Origin: Acidobacteriota bacterium
GTDB lineage: Bacteria > Acidobacteriota > Terriglobia > Terriglobales > Acidobacteriaceae
Direction: 5' to 3'
Length of the DNA stretch: 64,000 nt
Assembly (NCBI GenBank): GCA_021792135.1
Contig: JAJYVF010000018.1
Span: 55,254-119,253, forward strand
Shown piece after piece: positions 9,167-17,979 of this stretch. The position numbers were made by a program, and so were the translations under genes. Below the pieces are notes generated by a model. It had not been told where the DNA came from. It did no database searches and saw nothing but the letters and a program-made list of their open reading frames with translations. Position 1 is the first letter of the stretch. The number at the start of each line of letters is the position of its first letter.

Positions 9167-10645
9167 GTGAAGGATCTGAAATCACGCACAATCTCGGGCG
9201 GGTTCGCAAGACTCACTGCCCAGGGGGCCACGTTCTTTCTCCGTCTGGGGTCGCTGATGGTTTTGGCTCGGCTTCTGGGGCCGAAGGATTTCGGACTTGT
9301 CGGGATGGTGACGGCATTCACGGGAGTTCTGGAACTGTGCCGCGATTTTGGGCTGTCAGCGGCAACCGTTCAGCGGGAGACCATTACGGACGATCAGGTC
9401 TCCACTCTTTTCTGGATCAACATGGGTTTCGGCGTGGTCCTCGCAGGAATCATGGTGGCACTGTCGCCTGAGATCGCGCGGTTTTACCATGAACCGAGGC
9501 TGACGGCGGTCACCTGTGTCCTGGCCCTGGGACTGATCTTCAACGCGGCGGGTGTGCAGCATGCGGCTCTCTTGCAGCGCGAGATGCGATACACTGCGCT
9601 TGCCATGATCAGTGTGGGAGCCCTGTTTGCCGGAACTCTCCTCGCGATCGGGGGAGCAAAGGCGGGCTACGGATACTGGTCGCTGGTAGCGATGTCGGTG
9701 ACGGTACCATTCGGAAACACGCTGGGATTCTGGCTGGCTACGCGCTGGATCCCGGGCCGCCCACGCCGGCGCTCGGGTATCCGTTCCATGGTTCGCTTCG
9801 GCGGGACTCTGACAGCGACCGGGCTGCTGGTCTACCTTTCCAATAATATGGATAAAGTCCTGATCGGCCGCTACTGGGGCAGCGCAGCCATCGGCTTATA
9901 TGGGCGTGCTTATCAATTGATTAACATACCGACGAGCAATCTGAACTCGGCGGCTGGAGAGGTGGCCTTCTCGGCCCTTTCTCGACTGCAGAACGATCGC
10001 GCACTCCGTCGCAGCTATTTCCTGAAAGGTTTTTCGCTGGTGCTCGCGCTCACTCTGCCCCTCACGATCGGGTGTGAGCTTTTTGCGCGGGACTTCGTGC
10101 GGGTTCTGCTTGGGGCGAAATGGATGGAGGCGGTCCCGGTGTTGCGGTGGCTCGCTCCTACTATCCTGGTCTTTGCTGTCGCTAACCCGCTTTCCTGGCT
10201 GCTGACTTCCAGCGGACAGGTGAGCCGTCTGATGAAAATGTCGATGGTGATTGCGCCGGTTCTGATTCTGGGGTACGCGATTGGCGTGCCCTACGGTCCG
10301 ATCGGCGTGGCGCGTGCTTATTCCGGAGTCATGATTCTGTGGCTCTTCCCTCTGATGGCATGGGCTACCAATGGGACAGAGATCTCGGTCCTCGACGTCC
10401 TGAAGACTGTCTGGCCACCTCTCGCCTCAAGCCTGTTTGGCGGCATTCTTGCGTTCGGCACCGCGTCACTGCTGGCAGTCTCGTTCCGTCCGGTTGCCCG
10501 TCTCAGTCTGGAATGCGGTGTATTGTTTGCAGTGTTCAGCGCGTGTCTGATGGTCGGCGATGGTCAGAGGGCTCTCTATCTTGGCTTGTTGCGTGGCATG
10601 CTTGAATCGTTCAAAGGGAAAGAAAAGCTTCCCGCATCTGTGTAG
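9167..10645 (+). CDS. Polysaccharide flippase (Wzx/MOP superfamily)
   Basis: 492 aa, GTG start. Hydrophobic protein with about 12-14 predicted membrane helices and the N-terminal pattern SGGFARLTAQGATFFLRLGS plus LLGPKDFGLVGMV typical of lipopolysaccharide biosynthesis / WzxC-like MOP exporters. It should move lipid-linked oligosaccharide units across the inner membrane. No Wzy polymerase or Wza/Wzc export partner is seen in the window. A 133-bp gap separates it from the deacetylase gene. Confidence 0.9.
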   Translation: MKDLKSRTISGGFARLTAQGATFFLRLGSLMVLARLLGPKDFGLVGMVTAFTGVLELCRDFGLSAATVQRETITDDQVSTLFWINMGFGVVLAGIMVALSPEIARFYHEPRLTAVTCVLALGLIFNAAGVQHAALLQREMRYTALAMISVGALFAGTLLAIGGAKAGYGYWSLVAMSVTVPFGNTLGFWLATRWIPGRPRRRSGIRSMVRFGGTLTATGLLVYLSNNMDKVLIGRYWGSAAIGLYGRAYQLINIPTSNLNSAAGEVAFSALSRLQNDRALRRSYFLKGFSLVLALTLPLTIGCELFARDFVRVLLGAKWMEAVPVLRWLAPTILVFAVANPLSWLLTSSGQVSRLMKMSMVIAPVLILGYAIGVPYGPIGVARAYSGVMILWLFPLMAWATNGTEISVLDVLKTVWPPLASSLFGGILAFGTASLLAVSFRPVARLSLECGVLFAVFSACLMVGDGQRALYLGLLRGMLESFKGKEKLPASV

Positions 10646-10683
10646 GATGGCCATCGCCTTATTTCGCAGCTGAGAAGGTTCGA

Positions 10684-11430
10684 GTGGAGCGTAAGCCAGA
10701 TTCTGATCCGCAGAGTCTCCGGGGCAAGGTTGCTGTTGTGACCGGCGCAACTGGTGGCGTGGGCGCTGCGATAGCGCTGGCGCTGGCGAGGAAGGGAGCA
10801 ACCGTCTTTGCCGTAGGCCGCAACCACGAGGCCCTCGATTGCACGCTGGCAGCCGTTCGGCGATATTCCGATGGTGTGGCCTGTGCAGTCGATCTGACGG
10901 TCGAAGAGCAGGTGAGGGAACTGCGATCCAGTCTCGAGGCTGCCGGTCGTACCGACATCCTGGTTCACTCCGCGGGTGCCTTTCAGCAGAATGTAATCTC
11001 CGATGCCCGGCTTGAGGACCTGGACCGGCTGTACGCGATCAATGTGCGGGCTCCTTATCTGCTCACCCAGCAGTTGCTGTCTCTTTTGATTTCCGCCCGC
11101 GGACAAATCGTCTTCATCAATTCCAGCGCGGGGCTGACCTCGCGGAGGCCGGAAATCGGCCAGTATGCGGCCACGAAGCATGCGTTGAGAGGAATTGCGG
11201 ACAGTTTGCGCGAAGAGTTGAACCCGAAAGGCGTCCGCGTTCTATGCGTCTATCTGGGGCGAACGGCCACCGCGATGCAGCAGGCCGCGATGCAGGCCGA
11301 AGGTAAAGAGTACGTTCCCGAGCGGCTGTTGCAGCCTGAGGACGTGGCATCCACCATCGTCCACGCCCTCGAGCTTCCCCCAACGGCCGAGGTGACGGAC
11401 ATCAATATCCGATCGATGTATAAGTGCTGA
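10684..11430 (+). CDS. Short-chain dehydrogenase/reductase
   Basis: Classical SDR of 248 aa, GTG start with GAGAAGG about 10 bp upstream. The cofactor loop TGATGGVGAAI is at 20-30, catalytic S147/S148 in FINSSAG, and Y161/K165 in YAATK. It would use NAD(P) to oxidise or reduce an alcohol/ketone; the substrate is not evident. It follows the flippase by 38 bp and precedes an acyltransferase remnant, so it is probably co-transcribed with the polysaccharide genes. Confidence 0.88.
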   Translation: MERKPDSDPQSLRGKVAVVTGATGGVGAAIALALARKGATVFAVGRNHEALDCTLAAVRRYSDGVACAVDLTVEEQVRELRSSLEAAGRTDILVHSAGAFQQNVISDARLEDLDRLYAINVRAPYLLTQQLLSLLISARGQIVFINSSAGLTSRRPEIGQYAATKHALRGIADSLREELNPKGVRVLCVYLGRTATAMQQAAMQAEGKEYVPERLLQPEDVASTIVHALELPPTAEVTDINIRSMYKC

Positions 11431-11442
11431 CGCAGATTACAT

Positions 11443-11681
11443 CGCCACGCTCCATGCCCGTTGCGGGTGGCCGCAACAGGCTGATTGGCACGAACGCTCT
11501 GGTTACAACGAGTGAACCGCCTTGTTTCATCTTCGGTAATCCTGGGATGGAAGCGAGTCAGTTCGACCAGGCCACGGTGCATTGGATCACCGGAGAACAT
11601 GGTCGTCGGATAGTGGCAGCGCCGGTTGCCGTGGCAAGTGCTTCGGGTACAGGGTGGGTCAAAGGAAGAGGAGAAAGATGA
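11443..11681 (+). pseudogene. Remnant of hexapeptide acyltransferase C-terminus
   Basis: This stretch encodes, in one open frame, a decayed copy of the acyltransferase C-terminus. The segment NALVTTSEPPCFIFGNPG, followed by a run ending GEHGRRIVAA, lines up with the end of the gene at 2-337 (NALVTKSFPPHSVIVGNPA ... GPTGRRVVAA). The upstream beta-helix and catalytic region are missing. Its frame ends at the TGA at 11679-11681, which overlaps the ATG of the intact acyltransferase at 11678 by 4 bp. The picture is of a tandem duplication with one copy mostly deleted. An in-frame GTG at 11424 could still allow translation of a short product. Confidence 0.7.
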
Positions 11682-12355
11682 AGCAGTTTCGTTCTAATGC
11701 CACGGATTGGTCCTGGGACCCAGTTGAGCTGATCCGACGCAGTATCGACAAGCTGTATACATGGTGCCTCATCAGGACCTACCCCTTTGCGAAGAGCGGA
11801 CATCGTGTCTCTTTCCATTTCCCCTGTCTGCTGCAGAAGCGGCTGGCGAGCCGCATCCAACTGGGGAATTGCATCACCATCCGCAGTCACACCTGGTTCG
11901 ATATTGTCCCGGAAGGTACCGAGGGTCTGAAGCTCATCATCGGCGATAACTGCGGGCTTGGCGCACGCAATACGATCTCTGCCAGAAACCTGATCGAGAT
12001 CGGGGAGGATGTGATCACTGCGGCCTCGGTGCTGATTTCGGACCACAATCACGCTTACGAAGATATCCGTCTTCCTATACGGGTGCAGGGTATTACGGAA
12101 GGCGGCCGAATCCGCATTGGGCAGGGTTGTTGGATCGGTCATGGAGCTGCGATCATCTGTTCGCGGGGCGAACTGGTTCTGGGCGAACATTGTGTTGTAG
12201 CGGCGAATTCGGTGGTTACGCGGAGTGCTCCGCCCTACTCTGTCATCGCGGGAAATCCCGCGCGCGTCATCAAGCATTACGATTTCGGGAAACAGCGCTG
12301 GGTGATGGGATCGGCTCGAACTGCCGAAGCGGAACCGGAGAAAGTCACCCTGTAG
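11678..12355 (+). CDS. Hexapeptide-repeat acyltransferase
   Basis: 225 aa, ATG at 11678 preceded by AGGAAGAGGAG. LbH-fold O-acyltransferase: the N-terminal ~60 residues are a helical/aromatic region (TYPFAKSGHRVSFHFPCLL), then hexapeptide coils, the DHNHAYEDI catalytic loop, GQGCWIGHGAAIICSRG and SVIAGNPARV. It likely acetylates a glycan hydroxyl using acetyl-CoA. It is a full-length paralog of the genes at 2 and 15601. Placed between an acyltransferase remnant and a GT2 glycosyltransferase. Confidence 0.9.
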   Translation: MKQFRSNATDWSWDPVELIRRSIDKLYTWCLIRTYPFAKSGHRVSFHFPCLLQKRLASRIQLGNCITIRSHTWFDIVPEGTEGLKLIIGDNCGLGARNTISARNLIEIGEDVITAASVLISDHNHAYEDIRLPIRVQGITEGGRIRIGQGCWIGHGAAIICSRGELVLGEHCVVAANSVVTRSAPPYSVIAGNPARVIKHYDFGKQRWVMGSARTAEAEPEKVTL

Positions 12356-12373
12356 GGCCCTGGGGCTGTCATT

Positions 12374-13378
12374 GTGATGAGCAGCATCGCCAGTCGGCGA
12401 ACTTCAGTCTCGGTCGTGGTGCCGACGTACAATCGTGCAAAATCCACGATTGCGGCCGTGGAAAGCGTTTTGGCGCAGACCTATCGGCCGGCAGAAGTCA
12501 TTGTGGTGGACGACGGTTCCACGGACGGATCGGGTCAGTTGCTGCGCGAATTTACCGAACGCAGTTCGACCCGCGAGGTGCCGATCGTCTATACCCGACA
12601 GAACAATGCGGGTCCCAGCGTGGCCCGTAATTTCGGTGCCGAGATGGCGGGTGGCGAGTACATTGCTTTTCTGGACTCCGATGATTGTTGGCTTCCGGAA
12701 AAGCTTGAACGGCAGGTCCGGGCTTTGGACGAACTGGAGGGATGCGGGGCGTGCGTCACGGATGCCTTCTGCATTGATCAGTCAGGCTCAGTCGCCAGCA
12801 CCTTTCAGCTCTTTCACAGGAAGTACCCGGAGCAGAGCGGGATCGATCACGACGCTGTCAGGTCTCTGGCGCACGCGTTCTGCGGCTTTTGGATTTCCAC
12901 CTTGTTGGTGGGTGCGGATGCGCTGCGGCGGATCGGCGGGTTCGATCCGGAACTCTCCTTCGCTGAGGACCGCGATTTGCTTTTCCGTCTCTCCCTGACC
13001 ACTCCCATCGCGTACCTGGACGTTCCGCTGGCCCGCTGCGACCGGAGACCGTCACCGCCGGGCGTTGTTTGCAGGCCGTGGGAAAAGGCGGAGGTCCGGC
13101 TTGCGAGTCTGCAGCGAATGTACGAGAACTGGCTCGATCTGAGCAGAACGCTCTCTGCGGAGATACGAAATATCGTTCTCAAGGGCCTGCGAGCGACGCA
13201 CTGCGACTGGTGTAACTGGTATCTGGGACAAAGGCAGTACGGCGCGGCGCGGCGCCATGCTGCCAAAGCTCTGGCCTGCGATGTCACACCTAAGATGATT
13301 GCGAAGTGCGGACTGACGTGGATCGCTCCAGCCCTTGCGCGAGAGATGTTCGGGGAAATCAGGCCATATCTCTCATAA
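12374..13378 (+). CDS. Family 2 glycosyltransferase
   Basis: 334 aa; GTG at 12374 directly followed by an ATG at 12377, either could initiate. GT2 signature VSVVVPTYNRAKS (12-24), VVDDGSTD (44-51) and the DxD-type DSDD at 101-104, with AEDRD later. The C-terminal ~80 residues form a helical region rich in Arg, Trp and Cys. It transfers a sugar from an NDP donor in the same polysaccharide pathway. It differs from the GT2 at 359 in having a canonical acidic metal site. Confidence 0.9.
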   Translation: MMSSIASRRTSVSVVVPTYNRAKSTIAAVESVLAQTYRPAEVIVVDDGSTDGSGQLLREFTERSSTREVPIVYTRQNNAGPSVARNFGAEMAGGEYIAFLDSDDCWLPEKLERQVRALDELEGCGACVTDAFCIDQSGSVASTFQLFHRKYPEQSGIDHDAVRSLAHAFCGFWISTLLVGADALRRIGGFDPELSFAEDRDLLFRLSLTTPIAYLDVPLARCDRRPSPPGVVCRPWEKAEVRLASLQRMYENWLDLSRTLSAEIRNIVLKGLRATHCDWCNWYLGQRQYGAARRHAAKALACDVTPKMIAKCGLTWIAPALAREMFGEIRPYLS

Positions 13379-13467
13379 AGAGCGAGCCGGATGCGGGGCC
13401 TCATCGTCTCTGCCAAACGTGTCCGGGGTGAATACAAATCTTACGGAACCCTGGAGACCAGGTTACA

Positions 13468-14622
13468 GTGGACAACGAAATCATTGATCATCCTGATCCG
13501 GCGAATTCTGCTGAACGAGTGGATATGAGGGAATCTGTAGGAAGCTTTCCGAGACCGCTCTTATCCTTGCTTCGCTGCACTTTCGATGCCGGCCGGCTTT
13601 CGGTAACGTACGAAACGCGAAGCGATGAAAGCGGGATCGCCGAGGGAAAACTTCGATGCAATGACTGTCTTCGCGAGTACCCAATCGAAAGGGGAATCGT
13701 GCGTCTCATGGTGGCAGGCCTGACGGAAGAAAGCCGCCACGAAATCCAGCTGAAAGATGAAGAATATGAAGCGCTCCCGGAGACCTTCGTGCCGCCCCCG
13801 TCTGGCTGGCGCTCGGAGTTCACGGACAAAATCGAAATCCCGCCGCATCTTAATGCTCTCCACCCGCTTGTCGGCCGCCGTGTTCTGGAGCTCGGCTGCG
13901 GCGATGGGCGCTTTACCACGTTGATGGCCCAGTCTGGAGCCGAGGTCCTCGCCATCGACTTCTCCTTTGAGGGATTGCGCAAGGCAAGCTGGCATCTGGC
14001 CAAAGGTTCGCCGCCGACTTCGTACCAGCTTCGCCGAAAACACTTCGCTGGCGATCTGCGGACGCGGGTGGGCCTGGTGCAGGCGGATGCGAGCAGGTTC
14101 CATGTGGCCCCGCGCGGCTTTTCCCGGGCCTTGTCGGCGACGCCCCTCGATTCCCGTGATGAGCGGATGGAAATGTATCGTTCCGTGGCCGAGGCGCTGA
14201 CCGAGGATGGGCGCTTCGTGGCCGGCGTGGAGTACGACGACCTTTATCGCAGAGTTCTGGGCCTGCCCAAGGTCCGGCGCTATTCCCGCGGTGGTATTCT
14301 CATCGAACACCTGAACATCGCGACCATGCGGCGGGAGATGTCGCCCTACTTTGGGCGGCTGCGAATGCAGCCTATTCGTGTCCATCTGCCGTTTGTGCGC
14401 CTGCTTCCGATCGGGACGCGGGTGGTGGTGTCCCGCTGTGCCGCCTCGACTCCGATCCTGAAGCACCTGGGAGATATCCTCCTCGTCTCGGCGGAACGTC
14501 CCTGGAGGCTGCCCCAGGAAGGGGTCCGACGTCCCGGGTATTTCGGAGCGAGTGCAATTTACCGCCGGTATAAGTGCTGGCGAGGTGAGGAGCCGATCTG
14601 GTCCATGGATGAGTACGTATGA
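13468..14622 (+). CDS. Class I SAM-dependent methyltransferase with Cys-pair N-terminal domain
   Basis: 384 aa, GTG start. The N-terminal part has a Trm112-like knuckle (C37 and RCNDCLREYPI at 63-73), followed by a class I methyltransferase domain with the SAM loop VLELGCGDGRF (139-149) and VLAIDFS. The C-terminal ~100 residues are basic and aromatic. Trm112-like knuckles are common on sugar or lipid methyltransferases of surface polysaccharide loci. The gene closes the first transcriptional block; a 123-bp gap with a good ribosome site precedes the next gene. Substrate unknown. Confidence 0.8.
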   Translation: MDNEIIDHPDPANSAERVDMRESVGSFPRPLLSLLRCTFDAGRLSVTYETRSDESGIAEGKLRCNDCLREYPIERGIVRLMVAGLTEESRHEIQLKDEEYEALPETFVPPPSGWRSEFTDKIEIPPHLNALHPLVGRRVLELGCGDGRFTTLMAQSGAEVLAIDFSFEGLRKASWHLAKGSPPTSYQLRRKHFAGDLRTRVGLVQADASRFHVAPRGFSRALSATPLDSRDERMEMYRSVAEALTEDGRFVAGVEYDDLYRRVLGLPKVRRYSRGGILIEHLNIATMRREMSPYFGRLRMQPIRVHLPFVRLLPIGTRVVVSRCAASTPILKHLGDILLVSAERPWRLPQEGVRRPGYFGASAIYRRYKCWRGEEPIWSMDEYV

Positions 14623-14745
14623 AGGCGGCCACTTCTGTCCCGGCCCGGCACGCCTGAGGATTTTCCCCCATGCTGAAATTCATTAATGGCCGGCAGTAGG
14701 CGGCCAAACTGCAGGTTCACTCGTTGTTACAAGAAAAGGATAACT

Positions 14746-15423
14746 ATGAGCACAGTTGCCGTGATGCCCCAGCACCAAGCCGATCCCGAGGTACAAAGCT
14801 CCCTTCAGCAGCGGGTCAACGATATCATCGACTCCGTTATGGCTTCGCTGCCCGACCTTCATCAGTTAACCCATGAGGAGCGGCGCGGGATCATCGCCCG
14901 CTACGCCGCTGTTCTCGAGGGTAACTTCATCTACTGGATGACTGCGGCGCTGCTCCCGGTTCAGTCAGAGGATGCACGCCCCCATTTACTCGAGAACCTT
15001 CATGAAGAAGTGCGGGACGCCCATCCCGCGATGCTGCGCCGATTCGCGCTGGCGGCCCACGCCTTCCCGACCGATCAGGATGCCCTCGCCGTTCATGAGG
15101 ATATGACCAGGGTTCGCCTCTTCTTCGGACGACTTTCGGCGGTGCAGTCCCTGCTGACCATGGCCTTCTTTGAAGGTTTCATCCAGCGGTTTATGGTCTA
15201 TCTGGCAGCTTTGGCAGCCGCCGGGGGTTCGACGGAGATGGAGTACACCGATGTCCATGGTGTTTGCGACATCGCGCACACAGACGGGCTCTTCCGCGCA
15301 CTGTTCTCTGAAATGGCGGTCAACCCGCTGGGCGAGGGCGAGGATCTGTTTGAGGGCGTCGCTCTTCTGCGCAACCTGATTGAAACCATCATTTTTGCGC
15401 GTGTGAACGGACGCAGGGTGTGA
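14746..15423 (+). CDS. Heme-oxygenase-like putative di-iron oxidase (TenA/PqqC fold)
   Basis: 225 aa from ATG 14746 (AAAAGGA at 14733-14740). All-helical protein with the spacing of metal ligands seen in heme-oxygenase-like di-iron oxidases (HDOs: CADD, UndA, SznF): E58, E87/E88, H93, E143, and H171-x3-D175-x2-H178 in DVHGVCDIAH. The last triad has the same H-x3-D-x2-H spacing as known HDOs. These enzymes activate O2 on amino acids or fatty acids. It heads a block with a carrier protein, two acyl ligases and a PLP decarboxylase, so it may act on a tethered or free acid. Family inferred from motif spacing; no search was run. Confidence 0.65.
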   Translation: MSTVAVMPQHQADPEVQSSLQQRVNDIIDSVMASLPDLHQLTHEERRGIIARYAAVLEGNFIYWMTAALLPVQSEDARPHLLENLHEEVRDAHPAMLRRFALAAHAFPTDQDALAVHEDMTRVRLFFGRLSAVQSLLTMAFFEGFIQRFMVYLAALAAAGGSTEMEYTDVHGVCDIAHTDGLFRALFSEMAVNPLGEGEDLFEGVALLRNLIETIIFARVNGRRV

Positions 15424-15600
15424 TGGCCGAGAACACTGCTGCCACGATGTAAGCAGGCGCGGTTGCCGGTTGTGCAGGGCGGAGGCTGAGGAGTCCACGA
15501 CGACACTTCACCTCCACCCTTGCAGCAGCCGCGTCCCGCCGAGCGATCCAAACGTACAATCTCCCCTCCTATTCGCTGGAATTTCGACGAGGACAATAGA

Positions 15601-16248
15601 ATGAGTAACCGCCTTCGGGAGGCGTGGCTTCGATATCAGGATCCGGTGATGCTTTTTCTGCGTGCCAAATGGAAGCTGTACAGTCTTTGGCTCAGTGCGA
15701 CCTATCCCTTTGCGGCGATGGGAAAAGACCTTTCTGTGCATTATCCCTGCATGCTGGACAGGCGGTCTGCGTGTCATATTAAAGTCGGGAACTCAATCAT
15801 CATCGGAAAGGATACGACTCTGTACGTGGTTCGCGACGCTCCGACCGAGGTGAAGCTGATCATTGACGACGGCTGCACCATCGGAGCCAGAAGTGTCATT
15901 TCCGCCAGGAACCTAATTCACATCGAAAGGGATGTGATCATGGGGACCTCGGTGTTGATCCAGGATCACCAGCACACGCACGAGTACACGGAGCTCCCCA
16001 TTCGGGACCAGGGCATCACGCCGGGCGGCAGGATTCGCATCGAGCAGGGCTGCTGGATCGGTCAGGGCGCGGTGATTGTCTGCAACGAAGGCGAACTGGT
16101 AATCGGCCGCAACAGCGTGGTTGGCGCCAATTCGGTCGTCGGGAGGAGCATCCCTCCTTATTCAGTGATTGTTGGCAATCCCGGCATGCTGGTGAAACGG
16201 TCCGCCAGACAGAAGCCGATCGCCGATCCGAATCTGGTCGTGCAGTGA
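15601..16248 (+). CDS. Hexapeptide-repeat acyltransferase
   Basis: 215 aa, ATG at 15601 with GAGGA about 8 bp upstream. Third full-length LbH acyltransferase in the window: TYPFAAMGKDLSVHYPC near the N-terminus, catalytic-loop equivalent QDHQHTHEY, then EQGCWIGQGAVIVCNEG and SVIVGNPGML. In this copy the first His of the usual DHNHAYE loop is kept but the Asn/Ala positions differ (DHQHTHE), which hints at another acceptor. Its stop overlaps the GTG at 16245, and the downstream genes encode a carrier protein and ligases, so the acyl donor or acceptor could belong to that pathway and not to the glycan pathway. Confidence 0.88.
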   Translation: MSNRLREAWLRYQDPVMLFLRAKWKLYSLWLSATYPFAAMGKDLSVHYPCMLDRRSACHIKVGNSIIIGKDTTLYVVRDAPTEVKLIIDDGCTIGARSVISARNLIHIERDVIMGTSVLIQDHQHTHEYTELPIRDQGITPGGRIRIEQGCWIGQGAVIVCNEGELVIGRNSVVGANSVVGRSIPPYSVIVGNPGMLVKRSARQKPIADPNLVVQ

Positions 16249-16352
16249 GTGCTTCTCTCATCAGCCCGGCATTCGAGGGCTTGCGCTGCTCCGATTGCAG
16301 GCAGGATGATTATCCGAAAATCTTTGGAGGCAAAAGGTCGGAAGTGAACCGA

Positions 16353-16598
16353 ATGACAGTTCGATCAGAAATCATTTCGCAGTTTCAGCAGGTGGCCGAA
16401 GAGCACGAGAAACAACTCCCGCCGCTGGCAGATGATCTTGAACTTTTTGAAACAGGACTGGACTCTCTCTGCTTTGCCATAGTGGTTGTCCGGCTTGAGG
16501 AATTACTGGGCGTCGATCCGTTTACCAGTTCCGAGGAGGCGCTGTTTCCCGTGACCTTTGGAGAGTTCGTCAGCCTCTATGAACAAGCGGCTGGATAG
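16353..16598 (+). CDS. Acyl carrier protein
   Basis: 81 aa from ATG 16353 (GGAAG just upstream); an in-frame GTG at 16245 would add 36 residues unlike a carrier protein. Four-helix acidic protein with the phosphopantetheine site GLDSL, Ser38, followed by CFAIVVVRLEELLGVDPF, the typical helix II of carrier proteins. After modification it would carry an acyl or aminoacyl thioester for the neighbouring enzymes. The AMP-ligase gene starts inside its last 20 bp, suggesting the two work as a pair. Confidence 0.88.
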   Translation: MTVRSEIISQFQQVAEEHEKQLPPLADDLELFETGLDSLCFAIVVVRLEELLGVDPFTSSEEALFPVTFGEFVSLYEQAAG

Positions 16599-17979
16599 TC
16601 CCGTTTCGCTCTGGACTGCGTGCCGGCGCACAGGCGATTTATCCGGGCGCGTGGTCGTTACGCCGGCGGTACGGGCGTCTCTCGGGGAACTGATTGGAGG
16701 ATCGGTGCTGGACGGGCGGGGCGAAGAGCTGCGCGACCGATCGGTACTGATCATGACGAACGATCAGTTCACGGCGGCGATGGCCTTGTGTGAGCTGGAT
16801 GGCATCGCTCGGCGCATCGTGCTCTACCCGCCGGACCTGGCCGCCGATCACCTGGCTTCGGTCATGGAGTCGGCCCAGGTCGATGCTCTGGTTTCGGACC
16901 GCGTGAGTCTCGGGTCGGGGATCCCCTGCATCCAGTCCTTCATGCCCAGTGCAGAGAGGATTGTGCCGCAGAATTCCGACCGCAGCGCACAAGTGGAAAC
17001 GGAATGGATCCTGCTGACCTCCGGCACCGCCGGGATGCCCAAGCTGGTCGTGCACACGCTGGCCAGCCTGGCGGGCGCTATGGCGGGTGCCGCTCCGGCC
17101 AAGGGAGTGGTGTGGAGTACTTTTTATGACATTCGGCGGTACGGCGGCCTCCAGATTTTTTTGCGGGCGGTGCTGACCGGCACCTCTTTTGTGATGTCCA
17201 GTTCCACCGAATCGACGGCCGAATTTTTGAGCCGGGCAGCTGCCAATGGCGTCACGCATATTTCTGGCACCCCGTCGCACTGGCGCGGCGCGCTGATGAG
17301 TGGGCACATTCAGCTGCTGCGCCCGGAGTGCATACGCCTCTCCGGTGAGATCGCGGATGCTGGTATCCTGCGTCAGCTGCGCTCGAGTTTCCCTGCGGCG
17401 CGCGTCGTTCACGCCTTTGCCTCGACGGAAGCAGGCGTGGCGTTTGAGGTAGACGACGGCCTGCCTGGTTTTTCGGCTGGCGTGCTCAGCGGTACACCCG
17501 ATGTGGAGATGAAGATCGAGAACCAGACGCTGTGCATCCGCTCGAACCGCACGGCTCGCTGCTATCTGGGGAAGAACGCCGCTGCCGTGAGGGACAAGGA
17601 CGGATTCGTTAACACCGGTGATGTGCTTGCATTGCGGGAAGGGCGTTATCAGTTTGTCGGGCGGCGGGACGGGATGATCAATGTAGGCGGCCTGAAGGTA
17701 CATCCGGAAGAAGTGGAGGCTGTGCTCAACCGCCATCAGGAAGTGCAGATGTCGCTGGTGCGGACCAGGAAGAGTCCGATCACCGGAGCCATCGTGGTAG
17801 CCGACGTGGTGCTGCGAGCGAGAGCGGAGAACGACGGCCGCGATGTCCATGAGATCCGAAACGACATTCTCGGCTTCTGCCGCGGGATGCTTCCTTCCCA
17901 CAAGGTCCCTGCCGCGATCAACTTCGTTCCTGCGCTGGCGGTTGCGGAATCCGGAAAACTGATTCGCAGTCATGCGTAA
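16579..17979 (+). CDS. AMP-dependent acyl/aminoacyl ligase (first copy)
   Basis: 466 aa from ATG 16579, overlapping the carrier protein gene by 20 bp. ANL-superfamily adenylating enzyme: P-loop-like core LLTSGTAGMPKLVVHT (145-160), FASTEAG in the A5 position, GRRDGMINVGGLKVHPEEVE (A8 hinge) and a C-terminal AESGKLIR lysine. It is shorter than most acyl-CoA ligases (500-550 aa), mainly through a reduced N-terminal subdomain, as in small stand-alone ligases that load carrier proteins. It probably activates a carboxylic acid as an adenylate and transfers it to the adjacent carrier protein. Confidence 0.85.
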   Translation: MNKRLDSPVSLWTACRRTGDLSGRVVVTPAVRASLGELIGGSVLDGRGEELRDRSVLIMTNDQFTAAMALCELDGIARRIVLYPPDLAADHLASVMESAQVDALVSDRVSLGSGIPCIQSFMPSAERIVPQNSDRSAQVETEWILLTSGTAGMPKLVVHTLASLAGAMAGAAPAKGVVWSTFYDIRRYGGLQIFLRAVLTGTSFVMSSSTESTAEFLSRAAANGVTHISGTPSHWRGALMSGHIQLLRPECIRLSGEIADAGILRQLRSSFPAARVVHAFASTEAGVAFEVDDGLPGFSAGVLSGTPDVEMKIENQTLCIRSNRTARCYLGKNAAAVRDKDGFVNTGDVLALREGRYQFVGRRDGMINVGGLKVHPEEVEAVLNRHQEVQMSLVRTRKSPITGAIVVADVVLRARAENDGRDVHEIRNDILGFCRGMLPSHKVPAAINFVPALAVAESGKLIRSHA

